From contig NC_015572.1 in the NCBI RefSeq assembly GCF_000214665.1, positions 3,162,001-3,226,000 on the forward strand: a DNA stretch of 64,000 nucleotides, given 5' to 3'. The position numbers were made by a program, and so were the translations under genes. Shown here in pieces: positions 31,962 through 40,200 of this stretch. The DNA comes from Methylomonas methanica MC09 (GTDB lineage: Bacteria; Pseudomonadota; Gammaproteobacteria; Methylococcales; Methylomonadaceae). How positions within the stretch are numbered: the stretch's first letter is position 1; each line of letters opens with the position of its first letter. Below the pieces are notes generated by a model. The model was not told the origin of the DNA, ran no database searches, and saw only the letters and a program-made list of their open reading frames with translations.

Positions 31962-34361
31962 ATGGATGATTGGCATCGCCACATGCTGGCACTGGCCGCG
32001 AGCGCTTCGTTATTGGTTTTCCAGCAAGCCGTAGCTGCGGAATCGGTGAGTTTAGACATTCCGTCTCAGCGCTTGTCGCAGTCGTTGTTGGATTACTCGC
32101 AAGCGACCGGCATCAAAATCCTGTTCAAGGAGGAATCGACCAGCGGGCGTAACGCACCGGCGATAAAAGGCGTTTACGATGCCGAGCAGGCCTTGAAAAC
32201 CCTGTTGGAAGGCAGCGGGCTCAAATACCGCTTTACCTCGCCGACTGCGGTCGTGCTGAATCCCGCGCCCGAGTCCCGCTTAAACAATCAAGCTTTGCCG
32301 CCGAATACCATGCCGGCGGTGACGGTCACCGGCACATCCGCCTCAAATATGGATACAACTTACCAAGCCGGCAATTCGACCGCCGGATCGAAGATGCCGT
32401 TGGAGATCACCCGAGTGCCGCAAAGCATTCAAGTGATTACCAAAGCGGCGATCGAGGATCAAGGCGCTTTTAGTATCGGTAACATCCTGAAGCAAGTACC
32501 CTCGGCCACCGTCATTGGGACGCGCTTTAGCCGTTTTCCCAGAATCAATATTCGCGGATTTAAGGCCGATCAGACTCGTAACGGAATCAGGCAGATTTTC
32601 GGCGGCGATGGCGATTGGTCGGCGTTAAGCCATATTCAAAGCGTAGAAGTGTTGAAGGGGCCGGGCAGCACCGTGTTCGGACAACAAACGAACGAGGGCG
32701 GAGGCATTATCAATGTCGTGACCAAGCGTTCGCATAAAGACCGGCAATTAGAATTTAGCTTTGCTCGCGGCGGGTACGAAGGCTTCGACGGTGATATCAC
32801 CAGCGGTCGTTGGGACATCAATACGCCATTGACCGCTGACGGAGCACTGACCGCACGCTTTACCGGAGAGATCGAAGGTTCCGAAAGCTTCATCGATTTT
32901 CAAAATCTGGATAGGGAAAACTTTGGTTTTGCGATGGCTTGGGACGATGGCGGACCGGTGCGCGCCTATATCAACGCCGAGTACGCGAATAGGCGTACCC
33001 AGCCGAATCCGGGACTGCCGGTGTTCGGCACGATTACCGGCGGCGGTTTGGGTAACATTTCGCATAATACTTTCCTCGGCGAGCCGAATTTAGACCGTTT
33101 GGAAGCGGAGACGCCTTTGGTGCAGGCTTGGCTGGAAATCGATCTGGCGGAAAACTGGAAAATTTCGCCGCGCTTCCAATACGATGAGTTCAATATCGAC
33201 CAGGATCAGACCTTCTTGGGCAATGCTACAGCCGATCTGGCCACCGGCCGTATCAATGTGGCCCGTAGCGGTAGAAGCGGTTTTAAGGAAAGAGACCGTA
33301 GCTTCATCGGCCAAATCGACATTACCGGTAAGGTGCAGACCGGTTTTCTGACGCACCAGATTTTTATCGGCGGCGACTATACCAAAGGCTATTTCGCTAC
33401 TAGTAGCCAAAATCGCATCGGCGTCAATACGATCGATGCATCGAATCCGAGTTATGCGAGTCGCCCGTTTGCATTAAGCCCGGTTTTTCAAGGTAGCGAA
33501 GGTGATTTCGATCTGGGTTCCTTTGCGTTTCAGGACGTAATATCCATTGGCGACAAATTCGACTTGATGGGCGGCGTTCGTCATTCGGTCTACAGCGTCA
33601 AAAGGTTCACACCCAGCACCGGCGTTACGTCCGAGCTCGATACGGACAACACTTCGTATCAGATCGGCGGCACCTTTCACTTGACCGATCATATTCACGT
33701 GTTTGCGGGTTACGGCGAAGGTTTTTCTCCGACGCCGGCCATCAACATCTTGGCCGGCGGCAAGTCGCTGGAACCGGGCGAATCGGAACAGATAGAGACC
33801 GGCGTAAAAGTCAACTTCCCCGGCGGACTGACCGGCTCGGCATCGTACTTCGAAAGCACGCGGAAAAAAGTGACAACCCCGGATCAACTGAACCCAGGCT
33901 TCGTCATTCAAACCGGAGAAATCAGCACCCGCGGAGCCGAGACGGACCTGAGCTATCCATTGACCGACCAATGGTTCGTTCAAGCCGGCTACGCATTTAT
34001 CGATGCGAAAATCACCAGCAGCAATGCCGGCGATGTCGGCAATGAGCCGGAAAAGATTCCGGAGCATCAGGCCAATTTCTGGACGCACTACAAATTCGAC
34101 AGCGGTTTACTGAAGAACCTGACCCTGTCCGCCGGTGCTAACTACGTCGGCAACCGGCCTTTCAATAACGCCAATACCGTTAATTTGCCCGAATACACGA
34201 CGGTGGATTTGGGTGCATCCTACGCTTATAACCAAGTGAAACTGGAACTGTTTGTCAATAATCTGCTGGACAAACGTTACTTTGTGTCGGCCGACTTTGG
34301 TCCGGCGGTATTTCCCGGCGACCCGAGAACCATCTACGGCAGAATATCTTACCGATTCTAA
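31962..34361 (+). CDS. TonB-dependent siderophore receptor with STN domain, unit 6 (divergent)
   Basis: A 799-residue receptor. Signal peptide to about residue 27, STN domain (LDIPSQRLSQSLLDYSQATGIKILF), TonB box TMPAVTVTG, plug (VPQSIQVITKAAIEDQGAFSIGNILKQVPSA, SVEVLKGPGSTVFGQQTNEGGGIINVVTKR) and a barrel ending GRISYRF. It lacks the DPYNPDY linker and the FGS(Y/F)D(F/L)YRT segment that mark the other nine receptors, and has an unusual insertion in QTNEGGG. AAGGAG before ATG 31962 fixes the start. It is probably from a different receptor lineage and has a different ligand. Confidence 0.94.
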   Translation: MDDWHRHMLALAASASLLVFQQAVAAESVSLDIPSQRLSQSLLDYSQATGIKILFKEESTSGRNAPAIKGVYDAEQALKTLLEGSGLKYRFTSPTAVVLNPAPESRLNNQALPPNTMPAVTVTGTSASNMDTTYQAGNSTAGSKMPLEITRVPQSIQVITKAAIEDQGAFSIGNILKQVPSATVIGTRFSRFPRINIRGFKADQTRNGIRQIFGGDGDWSALSHIQSVEVLKGPGSTVFGQQTNEGGGIINVVTKRSHKDRQLEFSFARGGYEGFDGDITSGRWDINTPLTADGALTARFTGEIEGSESFIDFQNLDRENFGFAMAWDDGGPVRAYINAEYANRRTQPNPGLPVFGTITGGGLGNISHNTFLGEPNLDRLEAETPLVQAWLEIDLAENWKISPRFQYDEFNIDQDQTFLGNATADLATGRINVARSGRSGFKERDRSFIGQIDITGKVQTGFLTHQIFIGGDYTKGYFATSSQNRIGVNTIDASNPSYASRPFALSPVFQGSEGDFDLGSFAFQDVISIGDKFDLMGGVRHSVYSVKRFTPSTGVTSELDTDNTSYQIGGTFHLTDHIHVFAGYGEGFSPTPAINILAGGKSLEPGESEQIETGVKVNFPGGLTGSASYFESTRKKVTTPDQLNPGFVIQTGEISTRGAETDLSYPLTDQWFVQAGYAFIDAKITSSNAGDVGNEPEKIPEHQANFWTHYKFDSGLLKNLTLSAGANYVGNRPFNNANTVNLPEYTTVDLGASYAYNQVKLELFVNNLLDKRYFVSADFGPAVFPGDPRTIYGRISYRF

Positions 34362-34428
34362 ATATGTCGTTCCGCACTGCGCACGCCTTAGCCGTAATGG
34401 GTGTGCGTAACGCTAACGCCATAAGTCT

Positions 34429-35691
34429 ATGAAACTCGATTCAAACAGTTTGCCGGAAGACGGTCGCGTTGCTCGCCGCTGGTCATCCGGCGTTACATTG
34501 CAACGGCGTAAAGCACGCCGAAAACTCTGGCTGCAAGTGCATCTTTATCTCGGCCTATCGCTGGGCCTGATTTTAGCCGTGGTTGGTTTAACCGGTGCTA
34601 TCTTGGTGTTCTATCAGGAATTACAAGAGCTTACGTTACCTGAGTTGGCGGTTGTTTCGATGCCGCAGGAAGCACAGCGTAAACCCGTTGGATTGGACGA
34701 CATGCTTGCCGCGGCGAACCGGTACAAACCGCCAGGCAGCGAGATTTTTAAGGTGTATTACCCGCGGAAGGACGATCTTGCCTATAAGATTCTGTATTTT
34801 GTCAGAGACCCAAGACGGGCGGACAACGGCGATGGCTATTACGTCTTCGTCGATCCCTATACGGCCGAAATAAAAGGCGTACAACTTTGGCATCCCAAAG
34901 GCCGGTTTTGGGAGCGGCCCTTGGTCAGTTTCATCATGAATTTGCATTGGTGTTTACTGTTAGGAGAAACAGGCGAAGTCATCGTGGGCATTCTTGCCGT
35001 ACTGTCTATCTTTTCGGTATTGACCGGCCTGATCGTCTGGTGGCCGTTGACCGGAAAGTTCAAGCAAGCGTTGACGATAAAGCGTAATGCCGGAACGGTC
35101 AGATTCAATTTCGATCTGCATAAAACCGTTGGGTTTTACTCGATGGTGGTATTGCTACCCGTTTTGTTTTCCGGGGTCTATTTCAACTTGCCCGACCAAG
35201 TCAACACGCTGGTTCGGCAGTTTTCCGCGTTGGAGCGCCGTAACGCCTGGAACGGCATTTCCTCCGACCTTCACTCGTTCAAGGCGGACGGGCGACAAGC
35301 GCTGACCATAGGGCAAATCGAAAACATCGTCCGGCAGCACTACTCGGACGGAAAACTATGGATGATAAAGCCACCGGCTAAGCCGGACGATGTGTATATT
35401 GCCTGGCAACGCGGCATAGACGCGTTGAGCCCGTTCGTCGGCTACCGCGACATCGCGATCGATGCATACGACGGCAACATCTTGCGAGTTCACGAATCCG
35501 GAACGGGTAGCGCCGGTGACATACTGTTGGATTGGCAATGGCCTATACACAGCGGCCACGCTTTCCGTTGGCCGGGCCGGATTCTGGTGTTGTTGGCCGG
35601 TTTGGCTTGTCCGCTGTTGTTCGTGACGGGCGTGATACGTTGGATACAAAAGCGTCGGGCTAAGCAACTTGCTAAAGCCAAAACCGGATAA
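34429..35691 (+). CDS. PepSY-TM inner-membrane protein, unit 6 (ferric-chelate reductase-like)
   Basis: A 420-residue protein, close to the unit 7 PepSY protein over its whole length. Helix 1 LWLQVHLYLGLSLGLILAVVG, helix 2 IVGILAVLSIFSVLTGLIVWW, helix 3 FDLHKTVGFYSMVVLLPVLF, helix 4 GRILVLLAGLACPLLFVTGVI. Shared segments include KVYYPRKDDLAYKILYFVRD and DGYYVFVDPYTAE in the first periplasmic region and LDWQWPIHSGHAFRWPG before the last helix. It starts 67 nt after the receptor with no clear promoter and is probably in the same transcript. Confidence 0.9.
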   Translation: MKLDSNSLPEDGRVARRWSSGVTLQRRKARRKLWLQVHLYLGLSLGLILAVVGLTGAILVFYQELQELTLPELAVVSMPQEAQRKPVGLDDMLAAANRYKPPGSEIFKVYYPRKDDLAYKILYFVRDPRRADNGDGYYVFVDPYTAEIKGVQLWHPKGRFWERPLVSFIMNLHWCLLLGETGEVIVGILAVLSIFSVLTGLIVWWPLTGKFKQALTIKRNAGTVRFNFDLHKTVGFYSMVVLLPVLFSGVYFNLPDQVNTLVRQFSALERRNAWNGISSDLHSFKADGRQALTIGQIENIVRQHYSDGKLWMIKPPAKPDDVYIAWQRGIDALSPFVGYRDIAIDAYDGNILRVHESGTGSAGDILLDWQWPIHSGHAFRWPGRILVLLAGLACPLLFVTGVIRWIQKRRAKQLAKAKTG

Positions 35692-35750
35692 TGCGATAGC
35701 TGGAATTTAGGGGCCTATTCAGACTCGCAACAGTTTTTTTTCACTTGCCT

Positions 35751-35781
35751 GGTTATAAAACGAGTAGTCTCCATCGTCTTT
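35751..35781 (+). promoter_or_regulatory. Candidate ECF promoter of the extra receptor
   Basis: CGTCTTT at 35775-35781 with GGTTATA at 35751-35757 (24 nt) and a T-rich tract at 35732-35741. The -35 does not match unit 6 (TTGAAGA); it is nearest to AGTGATA of fecR unit 5. Confidence 0.42.
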
Positions 35782-35839
35782 AGCATTGAACCGCGATCGA
35801 TTTGGTATCGCACACGCTCAACGGACGACAGGAGTTTCA

Positions 35840-38221
35840 ATGCCAAATACATTATCCACGACAATTCGCGCCTGCATAGCCGCGGCCCCGATGCTGATTT
35901 CGCCGGCAGTACAAGCGGAATCGGCCCTACGCAGTTACGATATTGCCGCTCAACCTTTATCGGACGCGCTACTGCAATTTTCCGAAACCAGCGGCATCAA
36001 GGTGTTTTTCAGCACCGACTTGGTCAAAGGTGTTCAAAGCCCCAGCCTGCAAGGCAGCTATGGCCCGCAACAGGCTTTACAAAAACTATTGCTCGGAACC
36101 GGCATTGTGCCCCGTACCACTGCAAACGGCACCGTGACCTTGGAAAAGGCCGCCGCAGTGGGCCCGCAATCAGCCGCTGCGGCAACGATGTCACCCGTCA
36201 AGGTGGTTGGGCAGGCTATTTACGACCCGACCGATCCTTACAACCCGGATTACAGCTTACCTAATCAGACGACGGGGACTAAAACCGATACGCCGAACAT
36301 GGAAACTCCGATCAACGTTCAGGTCATCACCAAATCGGTAATGAATGATCAGCAAACGATTAAGCTGAGCGAAGTATTGAAAAACGTCGCTGGGGTAGTT
36401 ACCAGTCAAGGTTCGGGCGGTGTATCCGACGATATCTTCTTACGCGGATTTCGAACTTCGGTTCAGTTCCGAAACGGCTTTCGTTTCGACAATCACTTCA
36501 GTTCGTTGGGCACCCGGCAAATGGCCAACGTCGAGCGCATCGAAGTAACCAAAGGCCCGGCAGCAATCTTATATGGCCGTTTGGAACCCGGCGGCATGAT
36601 CAATGTGGTCACCAAACAGCCACTGGCAAAGCCTTACTATGCGCTACAGCAACAATTTGGCTCTTTCGACCTGTACCGCACCACGCTTGATGCCACAGGC
36701 CCTATCACTGATGACGATACCTTGCTTTACCGGTTCAACGGCTCGTTTGAAAGTAGCGGCTCGTTTCGCGAATTAGTAGATAACGAACGCACGTTTCTGG
36801 CGCCGACCGTAACTTGGAATATTAATCCGCAAACGCATGTCACGTTAGAAATGGAATATAGGCATGATCGGTTGGGCTATGACCCGCAAGTTTGGCCTTT
36901 CATCAATGGTCAATATATCTCCATGCCGAGGTCACGCAACTTGGCGGAGCGTTCCTTGGGTGAAACCGAAGAGATATTGATCGGTCTGAATTGGTCGCAC
37001 CGTTTTAACGACGACTGGAAAATCGAACATCGTTTTGTCGCCGATATGCTATCGAGTGAACTAGTGGATACCGTGGCTAACGGAAACACGTTAGGTCCGA
37101 ACAATAGCGTGGGTCGCCTCGCTTATATTACGTCGCAACCTTGGGACGAAAACACCTATTACACTGAACTGAACTTAACCGGACATTTTGACACCGGCTT
37201 CCTAAACCATACGTTACTGGTCGGCGGCGATTATTACCGAAACGATCTCGCTGTTTCATGGCTTGACGCTACGCTAAATCCAATTAACGTATTCAATCCG
37301 ATTCACGATGATACGATCGTATCCGTCGTGCCGGAATCGCCTAGCAATCGAAGTGCGGACTTCTTCGGCCTTTATGCCCAGGATCAAATCACGTTACCCT
37401 ATGGTTTCCATGTGATGGGCGGCCTGCGTTATCAGTATGTAAAACAGTGGGATAATCTCACCGGCACCAGCCAACCCTCCGACGACGCGGTCACGCCGCG
37501 TGTCGGTGTTCTGTGGCAAGCCAGAGACTGGCTGAGCGTTTATGGGAACTACGTCGAAAACTTCGGAGATTCCAATGTGACAGCTCGAACCCAAGATGGA
37601 AAGCCGTTACCTCCGCAAAGTGCGCAGCAATGGGAAGTAGGAACGAAATTTGAATTCTTCGACGGAAAACTGAATGCGACATTGGCGTATTTCGATCTTA
37701 CCAAGCAAAACGTACAAACGCCGGATCGGACGAATCCAATCTATTCGGTCGCACAGGGGGAAGTCCGTAGTCGAGGCCCCGAAGTCGATATCAGGGGCGA
37801 ACTGTTACCGGGTTGGAACGTAATCGCCACTTACGCCAATTTGGATACCCGCATCACCAAAAGCAATAGCGACGACTTGGGTAGCCGGTTATTTGCAGTC
37901 CCAAGAAATATGGGAAGCCTGTGGTCGACTTACGAGTTTTTACACGGCGATTTAAAGGGCTTGAAATTCGGTGGAGGCCTGAGACTACAAGATGGAAGCG
38001 CCGGATTTAACACACCTCAAGAAACGACTGGTTTTGCAACGGTCGATTTATTAGCGGCCTACAGCATGAAAGTCGGAAAATCCAAGATTACCGCCCAGAT
38101 TAATGTCAACAATCTGCTGGATAAGGATTACATCACCAGCTCCTTCTTCACAGGCGCGGACAACCGTGTCACATTCGGTACGCCTCGTTCATTTTTGGGA
38201 TCGATTAAGGTCGAATTTTAA
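35840..38221 (+). CDS. TonB-dependent siderophore receptor with STN domain, no adjacent sigma gene
   Basis: A 793-residue receptor. Signal peptide to about residue 26, STN domain (YDIAAQPLSDALLQFSETSGIKVFF), TonB box TMSPVKVVG, linker IYDPTDPYNPDYSLPN, plug (GGVSDDIFLRGFRTSVQFRNGFRFDN in part; RIEVTKGPAAILYGRLEPGG) and a barrel ending IKVEF. GGAG before ATG 35840 fixes the start; ATG 35786 is in frame but lies only 11 nt below the -10 core. It is the close relative of the unit 3 receptor. It has its own promoter and no fecI/fecR of its own, which makes it the probable lost partner of unit 5. Confidence 0.94.
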   Translation: MPNTLSTTIRACIAAAPMLISPAVQAESALRSYDIAAQPLSDALLQFSETSGIKVFFSTDLVKGVQSPSLQGSYGPQQALQKLLLGTGIVPRTTANGTVTLEKAAAVGPQSAAAATMSPVKVVGQAIYDPTDPYNPDYSLPNQTTGTKTDTPNMETPINVQVITKSVMNDQQTIKLSEVLKNVAGVVTSQGSGGVSDDIFLRGFRTSVQFRNGFRFDNHFSSLGTRQMANVERIEVTKGPAAILYGRLEPGGMINVVTKQPLAKPYYALQQQFGSFDLYRTTLDATGPITDDDTLLYRFNGSFESSGSFRELVDNERTFLAPTVTWNINPQTHVTLEMEYRHDRLGYDPQVWPFINGQYISMPRSRNLAERSLGETEEILIGLNWSHRFNDDWKIEHRFVADMLSSELVDTVANGNTLGPNNSVGRLAYITSQPWDENTYYTELNLTGHFDTGFLNHTLLVGGDYYRNDLAVSWLDATLNPINVFNPIHDDTIVSVVPESPSNRSADFFGLYAQDQITLPYGFHVMGGLRYQYVKQWDNLTGTSQPSDDAVTPRVGVLWQARDWLSVYGNYVENFGDSNVTARTQDGKPLPPQSAQQWEVGTKFEFFDGKLNATLAYFDLTKQNVQTPDRTNPIYSVAQGEVRSRGPEVDIRGELLPGWNVIATYANLDTRITKSNSDDLGSRLFAVPRNMGSLWSTYEFLHGDLKGLKFGGGLRLQDGSAGFNTPQETTGFATVDLLAAYSMKVGKSKITAQINVNNLLDKDYITSSFFTGADNRVTFGTPRSFLGSIKVEF

Positions 38222-38230
38222 CCGCTTAGA

Positions 38231-38256
38231 TTGGGTTGCCACTTCGCGCAACCCAA
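38231..38256 (+). terminator. Hairpin after the extra receptor
   Basis: A perfect 9-base stem TTGGGTTGC/GCAACCCAA with an 8-nt loop, 10 nt after the stop codon. There is no T-tract, so termination is only likely, not shown. Confidence 0.4.
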
Positions 38257-38439
38257 CAATTCACCGAACGACTCAAAACCGTGGGTTGTTTCTCGCCAGC
38301 CCAACTTACCCAACTCTAAAATGGCTTCGCGTCGCGTTTCGGTTATTCCCACCTCGCTTTGAATAGCCCTTGGAATACACAAGGGCATAATTTTTGCTTG
38401 TTCGTTAGCATTCAATTTCGAACAGTATCCCTTCATTTG

Positions 38440-38970
38440 ATGATGTCTAAAGATTCGTCCGGTTTACTCCAACAACTGTTTTCGCAGTATGCGCACGAAG
38501 TGAACGCCTTTATCCGCAGCCGTTGGCCGAGGGAGCCGGATGTTGCGGACATCGTACAGGAGACGTTTCTGAAGCTCTCGCAATACGGCGAAACGGAATC
38601 GATTCAAAATCACCGGGCGTTTTTGTTCCAGACCGCGTCTAACTTGACCATTGACCGCCACCGGCGGCGGAATACGCGCGAACGTTACGACGATGCCGAT
38701 GTCGAAATCGAACAATTGGCCGACTTCAATCCGTCGCCGGAACAGCATTGGCAAACCCGGGAACAACTCGAACTATTCAGCCGTTGGCTGGACGAACTGC
38801 CTGAGCTGCGCCGCCACGCCTTCGTGCTTTACCGTATCGAAGGCTGTTCGCATCAGGAGATCGCCACCCGCCTCGGAATCTCGGTGCGCTGTTCGGAACG
38901 CTACGTCATGCTGGCGCTGCAACACATCAGCAAAAGACTGGACCAACTCGATAACCCCGGTTGGCGGTGA
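38440..38970 (+). CDS. FecI-type ECF sigma factor, unit 7
   Basis: A 176-residue sigma factor. Sigma-2 shows EPDVADIVQETFLKLSQ and NHRAFLFQTASNLTIDRHRR; sigma-4 shows LPELRRHAFVLYRIEGCSHQEIATRLGIS with recognition helix VRCSERYVMLAL. It lacks the CP(D/E)TAADL context of the other units (WPREPDVADI). Two consecutive ATG codons (38440, 38443) are possible starts. It is 40 nt before fecR. Confidence 0.9.
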   Translation: MMSKDSSGLLQQLFSQYAHEVNAFIRSRWPREPDVADIVQETFLKLSQYGETESIQNHRAFLFQTASNLTIDRHRRRNTRERYDDADVEIEQLADFNPSPEQHWQTREQLELFSRWLDELPELRRHAFVLYRIEGCSHQEIATRLGISVRCSERYVMLALQHISKRLDQLDNPGWR

Positions 38971-38990
38971 TGTTTTTTTTCGCCGTCCAC
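38961..38990 (+). promoter_or_regulatory. Candidate ECF promoter of fecR unit 7
   Basis: TTGGCGG at 38961-38967 and CGTCCAC at 38984-38990, 23 nt apart. The receptor promoter of this unit carries the identical heptamer at the identical distance. Confidence 0.62.
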
Positions 38991-39010
38991 AAACCTAAGC
39001 AGTAAACTAA

Positions 39011-40027
39011 ATGCGAGAAGCAAAAGAAAACACAGCCTATATGTCCGATAAACCGTCTTACGATCAAAATGCCTTAAACCAAGCATTGGCTTGGTTGCTG
39101 CGCCTGCGCGACGATCCGGATAATGCCGAACTCCGACAGGAGCTTGCCGACTGGATCGCCGACGACGCGGCAAACCGTTCGGCTTTTCGAAAAGCGGAGC
39201 AGCAGTGGGAGTGGATGGAGCAATTCAAAGCCCAATCGTTTAAGGCGCGCGACCACGCCTTGCGTTATCGTCCTTCGACGCATCAACGTCGGCCAAAACC
39301 GGCGGCTTATGCGGTGGCGGCGGTGCTATTGGCCGGTATCGGCTTGGCCTTGTTTTCGCCGCAGGGTTTGATCGGCCTACCGCAGCATTACAGCGTAGGC
39401 ACGGGGCAGCGGCAAACCATTACCTTATCCGACGGATCGGCGCTGGAATTAAATACCGGAAGCCGGGTGAAGGTTCGCTTCAATCGCTATCGGCGTTTGG
39501 TAGAAATCGAACAGGGCGAAGCGTTTTTTAACGTAAAACACGATGAAGACCGGCCATTTGTGGTGCAAGCGGCCGAGGTTAGTGTTACAGACATGGGCAC
39601 CGCGTTCGACGTGTATAAACAAGCCGAACGGGTCAACGTGGTAGTGACGGAAGGCGCGGTCGAAATCGAAACCCGGCATGAAGTCCGCGAATTAAAAGCC
39701 GGCGGACAAATCGCCGTCGATCAACTACAGCATTTCATCCAGCCGGATGATGCGGACATAGCCGCTGCAACAGCTTGGCGCCAGGGCTTACTGGTGTTTC
39801 GCGGCCGGCGTTTGGGCGAAGTGCTGGCGGAAATCGGCCGTTACCACGAAGTGCAAATTCGCTTGCCCGACCCTAAATTGGCCGATCTAAAAGTCAACGG
39901 CAGTTTTCCGACCGCGGGTTTGGATAAATTGCTAAATGCCGTCACCGCGCTGTTGCCGGTCGAGATCAAACGCCTGTCGGAAACGGAAATTCTGTTGCAA
40001 GCCGCCAAGCGGCCTCCCGCCGGTTAG
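39011..40027 (+). CDS. FecR-type anti-sigma regulator, unit 7
   Basis: A 338-residue FecR. N-terminal part NQALAWLLRLRDDPDNAELRQELADWIADDAANRSAFRKAEQQW; membrane segment near 97-115 (AAYAVAAVLLAGIGLALF); periplasmic domain LSDGSALELNTGSRVKVRF, IEQGEAFFNVKHDEDRPFVV, DMGTAFDVY; C-terminal part RLGEVLAEIGRYHEVQI. With unit 8 it shares ELNTG in place of the LNT(D/N)(S/T) of other units. ATG 39041 is a possible alternative start; neither has a clear Shine-Dalgarno. Confidence 0.92.
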   Translation: MREAKENTAYMSDKPSYDQNALNQALAWLLRLRDDPDNAELRQELADWIADDAANRSAFRKAEQQWEWMEQFKAQSFKARDHALRYRPSTHQRRPKPAAYAVAAVLLAGIGLALFSPQGLIGLPQHYSVGTGQRQTITLSDGSALELNTGSRVKVRFNRYRRLVEIEQGEAFFNVKHDEDRPFVVQAAEVSVTDMGTAFDVYKQAERVNVVVTEGAVEIETRHEVRELKAGGQIAVDQLQHFIQPDDADIAAATAWRQGLLVFRGRRLGEVLAEIGRYHEVQIRLPDPKLADLKVNGSFPTAGLDKLLNAVTALLPVEIKRLSETEILLQAAKRPPAG

Positions 40028-40135
40028 CTCTATTGTGTCGGTAAGGGGGAATTCATTTACCCAACGCATCGTTCAGAACAAGGTGCATGCATCCGCTTTA
40101 TGCTTGCGAGCCGCTTGTAAAATAATTTAAAACAG

Positions 40136-40165
40136 TTGGCGGCTTTTTAATCGGCCTGCGTCTAT
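40136..40165 (+). promoter_or_regulatory. Candidate ECF promoter of receptor unit 7
   Basis: TTGGCGG at 40136-40142 and CGTCTAT at 40159-40165, 23 nt apart, with AAAATAATTT (40119-40128) upstream as a possible UP element. Confidence 0.62.
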
Positions 40166-40200
40166 TAGCCATGAAACCTACATTCAAGGAGACATGGAAT

